Positions 17,287-25,454 of a stretch of 64,000 bases of DNA are shown one piece after another. Below the pieces are notes generated by a model, which was not told where the DNA came from, did not search any database, and worked only from the letters and a program-made list of their open reading frames with translations. The stretch is from Deltaproteobacteria bacterium. GTDB taxonomy: Bacteria; Desulfobacterota; Binatia; HRBIN30; JACQVA1. Each line of letters opens with the position of its first letter. Within the stretch, counting starts at the first letter, position 1. The stretch is taken from positions 310,001 to 374,000 of the forward strand of contig JACOST010000014.1 in assembly GCA_016178705.1 (NCBI GenBank), written 5' to 3'. Both the position numbers and the translations under genes were made by a program.

Positions 17287-19640
17287 CACTGACTCCCTCG
17301 TCCAAAGATTCGATGCGTCGTCGCAATCGTGTCCTGAGTATTCACGAGACCGTCACCGTTGGCATCGAGATCGGCGCGATTGGTCTTCTCGACGCGGACG
17401 CCGCGCGCAATCCCTTCGATACTCGCCAGGGCCACCATGTCGGCGGCTCCGAGACGCCCGTCACCATTGCCATCGCCGCGGCGCACGCCGCTGTTGATCA
17501 GATTCGTTGCCACCGCCGGATGGGTCCCGCTCGCCGCGACATCATAGTCGCCATCGCCGTCAAAATCGGCCGCCGCGACGCCGAGCGGGCCAGGCGACAC
17601 GCGGATGCTCGTGGCATCGCTGAAGCTTCCGTCGCCATGACTCAACCACACCAAGACCGCGTGGCTGTCCTTATCGCTTACGAGCAAATCCGCGCGCTGA
17701 TCTCCGTTGACGTCGCGGGCCGCGACACCAGTGAGCGTCATGCCGGCTTGCAGCAGCACCCCTGGAGCGAACGCGCCCTGTCCATCGCCGAGCAACAGCC
17801 GCAGACTCCCGCCGGCGAGGACGACGGCGAGATCGTCGCGTCCGTCATCATTGGCATCCAGCACGGTGACGGCTACCGGTTGATCGCCGACCTGCACGGC
17901 GGTCATCGGTGCCAAACCGGCGCCGCGCTGGCCGAGCAGGATCGACACGCTGCCGGTTCCACTGTTGATCACCGCGAGATCATCAACGCCGTCATGGTTG
18001 AAGTCGGCGCTTATCAACGCGGTCGGGTTCATCTGAACCGCGGTCGTCGCAAAGGCATCGAAGGTTCCGTCGCCGCGGCCGCGCAGAACAGCGATACGGT
18101 TCGCGCTGGGCTGCGAAACCGCGAGATCGAGTACACCGTCGCCGTCGAAGTCGCCCGCAGTGACTGCGGCCGGCGTGATCCCGCCGATGTTGATTGACAC
18201 CGCGTCGGCAAACAGACCTCGGTGGTTGAGCAGGAGCGACAGATCCTTGCTGCTGTCATTCGCCGTCACTGCGTCCGGCCACCCATCGTTGTTGATATCG
18301 GCAACGATCACATTGATCGGGCGCCCGTGTGGATCAAGCGCAATCGGCGCGGCAAAACCGCCGCTGGGGCGGGCGAGGTACAAACCCACGACGCGCGCAA
18401 CGCCGTGAGTCACCGCCACGTCCGCCAGCCCGTCGTTGTCCACGTCGGCAACGGCGACGGCACCGGCATCCGTGGTAGACGGCAGTTGCTCGACCGCCTC
18501 GAGTGTCTCACCGTGGCTGAGCAAGATGCTGGCGGTCGGTTTCGCTACGCCGTCATTGACCGTCACGACATCAGGCAGACCATCTTCGTCGAGATCCGCG
18601 ACCACCAAGCGCACGGGCGTCGCATCCGCGATGAAGTGCCGCACCGACGGAAAGCCACCATGCCCGTCACCGATGAACAGACTGACGCTGCTACTCTTGC
18701 TGTTCGACACCACGGCGTCGAGATGGCCGTCGCCGTTCATGTCGGCGAGCGCGATTCCGAACGGCGCGTGGCCGACGGCGAAAAACTGCGGCGAGCCCAG
18801 GTTCCCGTCACCGAGCCCCAGCGACAAGCTCATCGAGTCTTCCGTCGCATTGGCGACGATCACGTCGGGGTTGCCATCTTCGTCCACATCGCCCGCGTCG
18901 ATGGCGGCCGGGCCGTTGCCGGCCGGCGAGTCAATCTTCGGTGCGAGTGAACCATCGCTGCGTCCGAGCAAAACCGAGACGCTGCGACTGGCGCCGTTCG
19001 CGGCGGCCGCATCGAGCAACCGATCGCCGTTGAAATCGGCGATCGCCACGGCGAGACTGCCGCCGGAGGTGCGGGCGCCGACCGGCGGAGCGAACGTCCC
19101 GTCACCATTGCCATAGATCACGTTCACGCGGCCGCCGAGTTCTGATGACAGAGTCTGTACCGCATCGAGCTTGCCGTCGCCGTTGAAGTCGACGGCGACA
19201 ACGGCTGATGGATCGTGTCCGGACGCAACGGCACGCGGCGCATCAAACGATCCATCGCCGCGGCCGCGCAAGAACCACATACTGTCGGACTCTCGCTGCG
19301 TCAGGATGAGATCCGGATTAACGTCGCCGTCAAACAAGCCGGCAGCAACACCAAGCGGCTGACCGCCGCTGAGGAAGTCGCCAAGTTTGGTCAACGCGCC
19401 CGTGCCATCACCGAGTAACACCGTCGCCGAGTTGGTGCTGAAGTTCGCGATCGCGATGTCGCTGTGGTGATCGTTGTTGAGATCCGCAGCGGTGACGGCC
19501 GCGGGGAGACCGCCGATGAGCACGTTCGTTGCGGTGCGAAAACTCGCCGGCGGAACCTCGGTCGCTAGTGCGCTAACAGTCCCGACGAGGCTCAACGCCC
19601 CAACCAGGGCAGTCAATGCGGACGCGACTCGACGGATCAA
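17286..19640 (-). CDS. Secreted FG-GAP/VCBS propeller protein with dockerin-type repeat (first copy), TTG start
   Basis: 784 residues. The frame is open further upstream, but that part is a shadow of the peroxidase gene. The likely start is TTG 19640, which overlaps the TGA of the peroxidase gene as TTGA. It leads directly into a signal peptide (ASALTALVGALSLVGTVSALA). FG-GAP repeats follow (ADLNNDHHSDIAIANF, GDVDEDGNPDVIVANA), filling about residues 40-700. The end holds a dockerin-type pair, GDGNGDGRLGAADMVAL and LDANGDGLVNTQDT. The start depends on the rare TTG codon and translational coupling; no Shine-Dalgarno sequence was seen. It is the middle gene of a three-gene operon, and its own stop overlaps the next start. 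Confidence 0.85.
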   Translation of the reverse strand: MIRRVASALTALVGALSLVGTVSALATEVPPASFRTATNVLIGGLPAAVTAADLNNDHHSDIAIANFSTNSATVLLGDGTGALTKLGDFLSGGQPLGVAAGLFDGDVNPDLILTQRESDSMWFLRGRGDGSFDAPRAVASGHDPSAVVAVDFNGDGKLDAVQTLSSELGGRVNVIYGNGDGTFAPPVGARTSGGSLAVAIADFNGDRLLDAAAANGASRSVSVLLGRSDGSLAPKIDSPAGNGPAAIDAGDVDEDGNPDVIVANATEDSMSLSLGLGDGNLGSPQFFAVGHAPFGIALADMNGDGHLDAVVSNSKSSSVSLFIGDGHGGFPSVRHFIADATPVRLVVADLDEDGLPDVVTVNDGVAKPTASILLSHGETLEAVEQLPSTTDAGAVAVADVDNDGLADVAVTHGVARVVGLYLARPSGGFAAPIALDPHGRPINVIVADINNDGWPDAVTANDSSKDLSLLLNHRGLFADAVSINIGGITPAAVTAGDFDGDGVLDLAVSQPSANRIAVLRGRGDGTFDAFATTAVQMNPTALISADFNHDGVDDLAVINSGTGSVSILLGQRGAGLAPMTAVQVGDQPVAVTVLDANDDGRDDLAVVLAGGSLRLLLGDGQGAFAPGVLLQAGMTLTGVAARDVNGDQRADLLVSDKDSHAVLVWLSHGDGSFSDATSIRVSPGPLGVAAADFDGDGDYDVAASGTHPAVATNLINSGVRRGDGNGDGRLGAADMVALASIEGIARGVRVEKTNRADLDANGDGLVNTQDTIATTHRIFGRGSQ

Positions 19641-21181
19641 TCGTACACGGGAAACCGGCGCGGCCCCGCGACATCGACGGGCAACCCACTCGGAACTGTT
19701 TTGGGAGCGAGCGATGCCGTATCCTTCATCAGCGGGTCCGTCAGACTCTTGAGGAACTCGACGAGGTCGGCGATCTGCGCCTCGGTGAGATCGATGCGTT
19801 GTTGACCCGCACCTCGCCCAAGCACCACCGGATTGCGGCGATCGAACACGGGGCCCATCGGCTTCAAGCCGTCGGCCGCCTGCATATCCGGCTCGATCTG
19901 CGTGATGTTGTAGTTGGCGTACGCCGCCTCGGGATCCGCGTGATGGCGAATCGCGTCCTCGAGCGTGGTGTACGCTCCGTTGTGCATGTACGGCGAGCTG
20001 AGAGCGACACCACGAAGCGGCGGAGTGCGGAACTTGAAGCGGTCGTTGCTGCTCGCGTTGATTTCTTCGAGACCGAAATCCCACGTTCGCAGACCGCGGT
20101 AGGCCGGGTCGCTGAGGTCGGACTGCGCGGTGCCGGGTCCAACTTGTGGTACGCCGATGTTGTAGTTGTCGAAATCGCTGAAGAGATCGCCCGCGTGACA
20201 CGTCGAGCACTTGCCGGTCGTCAGAAAGGTCAGTGCCCCGCGCTTGGCCGCCGCGCTGATGGCGTGGTCGTCACCCTTCAGAAAATGGTCCCACGGCGCA
20301 TCGGTGAACACCAGCGTTTCCATGAAGTGTCCGGCCGCATCGGCGATCGCGAGGTAGGGAATGTCGTCCCCAGCTCGAACCTGCGGATCGCCGGGAAAGA
20401 TCTGGGTGCCGGGCGCGTACGCCTCTTCGAACAGCGGCCGATACCCGGCCAGATCGCTGATGCGATTGGCGATACCAAGGCGGACCTCTGGGTTGCGCTC
20501 GTCGGGATCCTCGAACGGTTGACCGGTGTGCGGGAAGTCACCGGTCATCTCGACAGCCTCGGTGACCGGAATGTGGGCTTGCCCCGTCAGCAGCGAGCGC
20601 ACGTTCAAGCGCTTCTCTGGGGCCGGGAACTGGAATCCGAGTGACGCATCGAGTTTGTTGACGTCGGTGCCGCTCTCGTCGACGAAACGGAACCGCCCGT
20701 TCCACATCAAGCCGGGAAAGAGCGCGTTGTTGATCAGCAGCGGCGAGTTGCGGCTGTTGAGCGGTGACTTGCGATCCGGTCCAACGACGTTCCCGTCTTG
20801 CCCCGGCGTCGGGGCATCGTGGCAGGTGATCTGCGTGGCCGTCGCGTTGAGGTCGCAAAAGGTACCGCGGGCGATGTTGCGGGCATCGGAGAACTGGAAG
20901 GCGGCGTGATGACAGGTACCGCAGCTGGTGTGCTGCACGCCGCTCATGGCGTGATCGAAGAACAAGTTGCGCCCGAGTTCGACGCGCAACTGGATAATCT
21001 CTTGCTGCGACGTCGTCAGAGCTGGCTGCTTCAGCGTCGGATTGCCCTTGAGCCCTTGAACCTCCGCAGCGTTTCGCACCTGCTGATTTGTGTCGGGCGA
21101 ACTCGACCCCCCGCAGCCCATCATCGCTGCACTCAACACTGGCGCGATTCCTATTGCGAGAATCGCTACAACTCGACGCAT
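19637..21181 (-). CDS. Di-heme cytochrome c peroxidase/MauG-family lipoprotein
   Basis: 514 residues with a lipoprotein signal (lipobox cysteine Cys23 in SAAMMGCGG) and a strong GGAGGT ribosome site. Two heme c motifs are present: Cys87-Gly-Thr-Cys-His91 in the N-terminal domain and Cys325-Ser-Thr-Cys-His329 in the C-terminal domain. This arrangement defines the bacterial CcpA/MauG family. Typical surrounding text is visible (LGRNLFFDHAMSG, RTPPLRGVALSSPYMHNGAY, DLVEFLKSLTD). Family members either reduce hydrogen peroxide or, like MauG and MbnH, oxidise residues of a partner protein. The two FG-GAP genes that overlap it downstream are candidate partners. It is longer than classical CcpA (about 330) mainly through central insertions. 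Confidence 0.9.
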   Translation of the reverse strand: MRRVVAILAIGIAPVLSAAMMGCGGSSSPDTNQQVRNAAEVQGLKGNPTLKQPALTTSQQEIIQLRVELGRNLFFDHAMSGVQHTSCGTCHHAAFQFSDARNIARGTFCDLNATATQITCHDAPTPGQDGNVVGPDRKSPLNSRNSPLLINNALFPGLMWNGRFRFVDESGTDVNKLDASLGFQFPAPEKRLNVRSLLTGQAHIPVTEAVEMTGDFPHTGQPFEDPDERNPEVRLGIANRISDLAGYRPLFEEAYAPGTQIFPGDPQVRAGDDIPYLAIADAAGHFMETLVFTDAPWDHFLKGDDHAISAAAKRGALTFLTTGKCSTCHAGDLFSDFDNYNIGVPQVGPGTAQSDLSDPAYRGLRTWDFGLEEINASSNDRFKFRTPPLRGVALSSPYMHNGAYTTLEDAIRHHADPEAAYANYNITQIEPDMQAADGLKPMGPVFDRRNPVVLGRGAGQQRIDLTEAQIADLVEFLKSLTDPLMKDTASLAPKTVPSGLPVDVAGPRRFPVYD

Positions 21182-21320
21182 CCTGCCTACCTCCGGTTCG
21201 ACTCTCGGCGCACAGAACCACGTGCTTGCCCATTGGTCAAGTCACTTGTCAGCGACAATCATGCCGCCATCCAGAACGGCCGAAGACGATCGCCGTACAA
21301 CTAGATGGCGGGACTTGCTT

Positions 21321-21353
21321 CATGCAATCTGCAGTGGTGCATGCAAGTTGCAG
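21321..21353. repeat. Direct repeat CATGCAAxxTGCAG in a divergent promoter region
   Basis: CATGCAATCTGCAG (21321-21334) and CATGCAAGTTGCAG (21340-21353) are repeated with a 19-bp period, close to two helical turns. They sit in the roughly 300-base gap between the divergent peroxidase (start 21181) and MmgE/PrpD (start 21484) genes. That spacing suggests a site for a dimeric regulator. Nothing else with clear structure was seen in this gap apart from the ribosome site before 21484. Confidence 0.4.
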
Positions 21354-21483
21354 GAGTGTTCCAGCAAGCCCGCGCCACCTTGAAGCGCCTGAATTTAGAC
21401 CCGACCTCGGCGTGCGCGCTGGCGTCGGGGGGCGGTTATTCGGTATAGAGTCGACCTCGACTGATACTCAGGAGGCATCATTG

Positions 21484-22959
21484 ATGGATGGAAGTGGCGC
21501 CACCGCGCGCATGGCAGAATGGGTTGCGCAGACGCGGTTCGAAGATCTGCCGCGCCGCGTGGTGGAGGAGTGCAAGAACCAACTGCTCAGCGTGATCGCC
21601 TCGGTCCACGCCGGTCACTTCTCCGAAGCCGGCCGCCTAGTGAGCCGTGCGGTGAAGGAGTGGGCCAACGGCAAGGAGGCCACGCTGATGCCGTCGGGCG
21701 AGCGCGCCGCGGTCGGTCACGCCATCTTCGGCAATGCCGCCTTGAGTATGGCGCTCGACTACGACGACTACCTGTTCGCCGGCCACACGGGGCACTCCGC
21801 GGTGCTGAGCGCGCTGGCGGTGGCGGAGAAGATTGGGGTGAGCGGTAAGGACCTGCTGCTGGCGCAAGCATTGGCGAACGAGGTTGAGGGACGCGTCGGC
21901 GCCTCGGTGCTCATCGGTCCGCTCAACGGTCAGCTGTGGACGTTCAATCACGTGGTCGGCAGCGCCATCGCCACCTGCAAACTGATGGGACTCGACAAGG
22001 AGCAGATCCTCGGCGCCATCGGCATCGCCTTGCTGCAGCCACCCTACCCGCTGGCGCCGGGCTTCTTTGGCTCGGATGCGAAAGTGCTGCTGGCTTCGAT
22101 GTCGGCGCCGCTCGGCGTGCAGGCGGCGGAGTTGGCCGCCAGCGGTGTGCGCGGCATCCCCGACATCCTGGAGCATCCGCAGGGCTTCGTCAGCGTCTTC
22201 GCGCGCACGCCGTTGATGGGCGCGTATCAAGGCTTCGGACGCGTCTGGCTCACCGACACTCTCTGTTACAAGATCTACCCCGGCTGTGCGTACATCGACA
22301 CCTTCGTCGACTGCATTCTCATGATGGTGCGGCAGAACCCAATCGACGCGCGCAAAGTCAAAGCAATTCACATCGGGGCCACGCCATTGACACTGGCCAT
22401 GGACGCGCTGTCGGCCCCTCATCTGAAAGGCCCCGAGACGCTGGCGCAGACACTCAACTTCTCGGTTGGCTACAACGCCGCGGTCGCCCTGATCGACAAA
22501 GACCTCGGCCCGCGCCAACTCACCCGCGAACGCATCAAGGATCCCGCGGTGTGGGAGCTCGCCGCCAAGGTTCACCTCACCCAAGACGACGTGATGACTC
22601 AGCGCATGCGCGACCGCTCGTTGCTCAAGGTCGCGACCACGCCGGAGGGCGAGCAGTACGAACTCGACCTGAGCACCGCCGACCTCACCAATTTCCGCAT
22701 GTCGTTCGGCGCCCGTGTCCGCATCGAGATGGAAGACGGCCGCTCGTTCGACGCCGAACAAGAAGTACCGTTCGGCGCCGCCGGTCGCACCTACGATGAA
22801 CGCCGCAAGGCCGTCGAGGACAAGTTCCGACGCGAGACCCGCTACACGCTGCGCAAGGAGAAGATGGAGAAGGCCATCGACCTCATCCATCATCTCGAAG
22901 ACACCAGCTCCTCCGGCGTTCGCGAGTTGGTGCGGTTGTGCTGCTCAGAGAAGATTTGA
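21484..22959 (+). CDS. MmgE/PrpD family protein (2-methylcitrate dehydratase-like)
   Basis: 491 residues from ATG 21484, preceded by CAGGAGG at 21469-21475. The protein shows the MmgE/PrpD layout. An all-helical domain with WVAQTRFEDLPRRVVEECK near the start is followed by AIFGNAALSMALDYDDYLFA and GRVGASVLIG, which line the active site in family structures. KIYPGCAYIDTFVDC comes after these, and a C-terminal lid domain ends near 455. The family includes 2-methylcitrate dehydratase and aconitate decarboxylase. The substrate cannot be fixed here, because no prpB or prpC lies nearby. It is expected to be cytosolic and is transcribed alone. Confidence 0.85.
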   Translation: MDGSGATARMAEWVAQTRFEDLPRRVVEECKNQLLSVIASVHAGHFSEAGRLVSRAVKEWANGKEATLMPSGERAAVGHAIFGNAALSMALDYDDYLFAGHTGHSAVLSALAVAEKIGVSGKDLLLAQALANEVEGRVGASVLIGPLNGQLWTFNHVVGSAIATCKLMGLDKEQILGAIGIALLQPPYPLAPGFFGSDAKVLLASMSAPLGVQAAELAASGVRGIPDILEHPQGFVSVFARTPLMGAYQGFGRVWLTDTLCYKIYPGCAYIDTFVDCILMMVRQNPIDARKVKAIHIGATPLTLAMDALSAPHLKGPETLAQTLNFSVGYNAAVALIDKDLGPRQLTRERIKDPAVWELAAKVHLTQDDVMTQRMRDRSLLKVATTPEGEQYELDLSTADLTNFRMSFGARVRIEMEDGRSFDAEQEVPFGAAGRTYDERRKAVEDKFRRETRYTLRKEKMEKAIDLIHHLEDTSSSGVRELVRLCCSEKI

Positions 22960-22994
22960 ACGACGATCCGCTCGCCAACACCGCTCATTGCGTT

Positions 22995-24689
22995 TCAGCA
23001 TTGGCTGAGTGCCGCGTTCACTGCGCGCACCAACTCGTCGACCGTGACGTCGTCGCTGTGGTCGGTATCGAACAGCGGACAGTCGCTCAGCGGTGCGATG
23101 CCCAGCGCGATGTTGACGCCGCGCACCAGCTCGTCGACGGTCACGTCGCCGCTCGCATCGCAATCGCCGACGCACGCGCCCGGCGTCGACGACGGCCCGA
23201 TGGTTCGGGTGGCAGTCCGCGTCGGCGTCGCGGTCAGTGTCGACGTGACGGTCGGCGTCGGTGTCACCGACGGGGTCGGGGTGGGAAGTTCCGGCGTCTG
23301 CACCCGCAACGCACCCGTCAGTACCACGCGTTCGCTGCCCGTGCGTAGCACGATTGAATGTCCGCCGCCGGCGGCGCTCTGCGCCACGGTGATCCCGGCC
23401 AGGAACGCCGGCAGCGGCGCGCTGTTACAACTGAACGTCACGATTTGAAAGCTCTCCGCATCCAGGCTGATGTCCGGCCCCAAATCGACGTCGCCGGCTG
23501 TCACTTGATCGAGGTTGGTACCGGCGACCACCAGGATCAACGAGTCGCCCGGCATGACCGCGATCGGATGCGACGCGATGGAGGCGATCAGCGACCCGCC
23601 CGACTCGATCGTGGCGGTACCGATCTCGGCGGGATTCACCGGCGGCGCGCCTGAGGGAAGCGCGAAGTCGAGCGCCGCCGTGGCGCCGGCACTCACTACC
23701 AGGTTGTCGGTGAACCGCGTCGGAAAATCGGTGGTCAGTGTCGCGCCACTGTAGATACCGCCGCCGCTGAGATTGCCGACTCGTATGCACGGAACGTTGG
23801 GCACGGAGCTGTGCGGACCATCGAGCGGCTCGACGTACACGTCGTAGGTGCTCGGCGCCAGCTGCTCGATCGCGTAGGTGCCGTCGGGCAAGGTCAGCGC
23901 GCTCGCGACAACAACACCGCGTTGATCCACCGCGACGACCTGCGCACCGAACGCCGAGCCACCGTTCACCGTCACCCGCCCGGCGATGCGGCCCGACGCG
24001 CCGTCATTCGGGTACAGCACGCGCGCGCCGGCGATGTCGTCACTGTCGAGTTGCCGCTGCAGCACCGAGGTGAGCGACCACATCGTGGCCGACTCGACGC
24101 CGCTGTGATGCAGCCCGATGACATGCCCCAACTCGTGCGTCGCCACCGCTTCCACGTCAAACTGACTCGCCGCACGCAGCGCCGTGTCGGTGTCCACCGT
24201 CGTGCTGAACTGCAGCGCCGGATTGAAGATCACATCGGCTTCGGTGATCTCCCCCCCGGCGCGAAAGAAACTGAGGGTCAGGCCGACCACCCCATTGCCG
24301 CCGGCCATCTCGAAGGCCTGCCGATTCGCCGGCGTGTCGGCGAATGAGATGAGATTGATACCGTCGGCCCCTGCGGACGTGACCGCAGTGCTGCCTTCCG
24401 CGAAACGAAACGCCGACGCCGCCGGCCACTTGCCGAGCGCGCGCGTCACCGCGGCGCGCGGATCACTGCCGGCGGCGACGTTCGGGAGCGCCGGACCGAT
24501 TTGGTCGTTCAGCTGCATCAGCACCGGCTGAGCAGCGCTGGGCCAATGTTGCGGCGGGCTGGTCGCTGTCACGCGAATCAAGACGTACGCCTGCGCGTCA
24601 CCAGCCATCGCCGCGGTCGCGAGCAACGCGATCAACATGCGTCGTGTTGATGGTGCGAACCAACCAGCGCGCGTCATCGCACGAATCAT
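22995..24689 (-). CDS. Secreted matrixin-like zinc metalloprotease with dockerin-like C-terminus
   Basis: 564 residues from ATG 24689, which overlaps the stop of the upstream gene as ATGA. After a signal peptide (LIALLATAAMAGDAQA), the catalytic domain holds the metzincin motif HELGHVIGLHH (zinc ligands His185, His189, His195; Glu186 catalytic) and a Met-turn at ATMWS (Met203). It is therefore an extracellular peptidase of the matrixin type. A carboxypeptidase-regulatory-like beta domain follows (GRIAGRVTVNGG, YAIEQLAPSTYDVYVEP), then an IPT-like region, a Thr/Pro linker and the paired calcium module GDCDASGDVTVDEL / FDTDHSDDVTVDEL. The substrate is unknown. Confidence 0.88.
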   Translation of the reverse strand: MIRAMTRAGWFAPSTRRMLIALLATAAMAGDAQAYVLIRVTATSPPQHWPSAAQPVLMQLNDQIGPALPNVAAGSDPRAAVTRALGKWPAASAFRFAEGSTAVTSAGADGINLISFADTPANRQAFEMAGGNGVVGLTLSFFRAGGEITEADVIFNPALQFSTTVDTDTALRAASQFDVEAVATHELGHVIGLHHSGVESATMWSLTSVLQRQLDSDDIAGARVLYPNDGASGRIAGRVTVNGGSAFGAQVVAVDQRGVVVASALTLPDGTYAIEQLAPSTYDVYVEPLDGPHSSVPNVPCIRVGNLSGGGIYSGATLTTDFPTRFTDNLVVSAGATAALDFALPSGAPPVNPAEIGTATIESGGSLIASIASHPIAVMPGDSLILVVAGTNLDQVTAGDVDLGPDISLDAESFQIVTFSCNSAPLPAFLAGITVAQSAAGGGHSIVLRTGSERVVLTGALRVQTPELPTPTPSVTPTPTVTSTLTATPTRTATRTIGPSSTPGACVGDCDASGDVTVDELVRGVNIALGIAPLSDCPLFDTDHSDDVTVDELVRAVNAALSQC

Positions 24690-25168
24690 GGTGTGCCGAC
24701 CTCTTCGACCCAGCGCGCGAAGTCGTCGAACGAGCGGCCATCGACGGTCGGGGCCGTGTAGCCCCCCGCGACGGACAGTGCGCCGGCCGCGCCGCCGTTG
24801 ACCACATAGTACGCGCCGAACTCGCTGCGGCGCAGCAGCAGCACCGCGTCGGTGTCGGGTGCGATGGCTGCCCCCGCCGACGCGCTCATGCTGACGTCGC
24901 CAACCTGCCCACCGAGCGTCTGCACGCTGATCTGCTCCGCCGGTTGACCCTTGAACGCGCGCACGACACGGCATTGCTGCCGGGTCACGATGATCGGTGG
25001 ATCGCCACTCCAACTGCTCACTCCGCGGTCACATCGACTGAGCGCGACTGCGTCGGCGCTGCGTACCAGCGCTTGCAGCGCGGCGCGGTCACTGAACTGC
25101 TCGGCGCGTGCAACGGCGCCGAGAATCAGCACCAGCACTACCAGCACCCATGGTCGAAACCGCAGCAT
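24686..25168 (-). CDS. Small exported protein paired with matrixin-like protease
   Basis: 160 residues from ATG 25168; the frame is open further upstream but runs into a palindromic repeat. The N-terminus is a signal peptide (VLVVLVLILGAVARA). The mature part has strands typical of a small beta protein, with VVRAFKGQPAEQISVQTLGG, DTDAVLLLRR and a C-terminal FDDFARWVEEV. I recall genes of this kind (short, with a LKG...GG..G pattern) placed just before matrixin genes in several phyla, but the family name is not known to me. The ATGA overlap with the protease gene implies joint function, perhaps as a chaperone or inhibitor; that is speculation. Confidence 0.65.
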   Translation of the reverse strand: MLRFRPWVLVVLVLILGAVARAEQFSDRAALQALVRSADAVALSRCDRGVSSWSGDPPIIVTRQQCRVVRAFKGQPAEQISVQTLGGQVGDVSMSASAGAAIAPDTDAVLLLRRSEFGAYYVVNGGAAGALSVAGGYTAPTVDGRSFDDFARWVEEVGTP

Positions 25169-25251
25169 GGATCTTCGATAGCACAGCCTACCCTCGATCG
25201 AACAGGAGAAATATTGACGATGTCCATACGCGGTTCCGCGCCCTCTCCAGT

Positions 25252-25328
25252 CGTCATTCCGGCGCAAGCCGGAATCCAGGATCGCACCCCACGCCCTGCC
25301 TGGATACCGGCTTTCGCCGGCATGACGG
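25252..25328. repeat. GTCATTCCGG-type palindromic repeat, copy 1
   Basis: A roughly 75-base element begins CGTCATTCCGGCGCAAGCCGG and ends CTTTCGCCGGCATGACGG. Its two ends pair with each other, and the middle contains AATCCAGG and CCTGGATACCGG. The same element recurs at 37275-37344 and 52834-52905. This copy lies between divergent genes, the small exported protein and an MFS transporter. It looks like a REP-type dispersed repeat. Confidence 0.85.
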
Positions 25329-25454
25329 CCCATTGCTGCGCGCGTCGCGCGCAACAGTCGGTGCACCACGTGCGCCCGCCCACCGTTGCATTGCCGTAGC
25401 CGACGACGCTTGTTAAGCACGACCGGGCTCTGCAGCACTTGCGAGAGGGGTTTC

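Noticed and set aside
19640-20210. A 190-residue N-terminal extension of the first FG-GAP protein
   Set aside because: It is the peroxidase coding sequence read in another frame. The signal peptide begins after TTG 19640.
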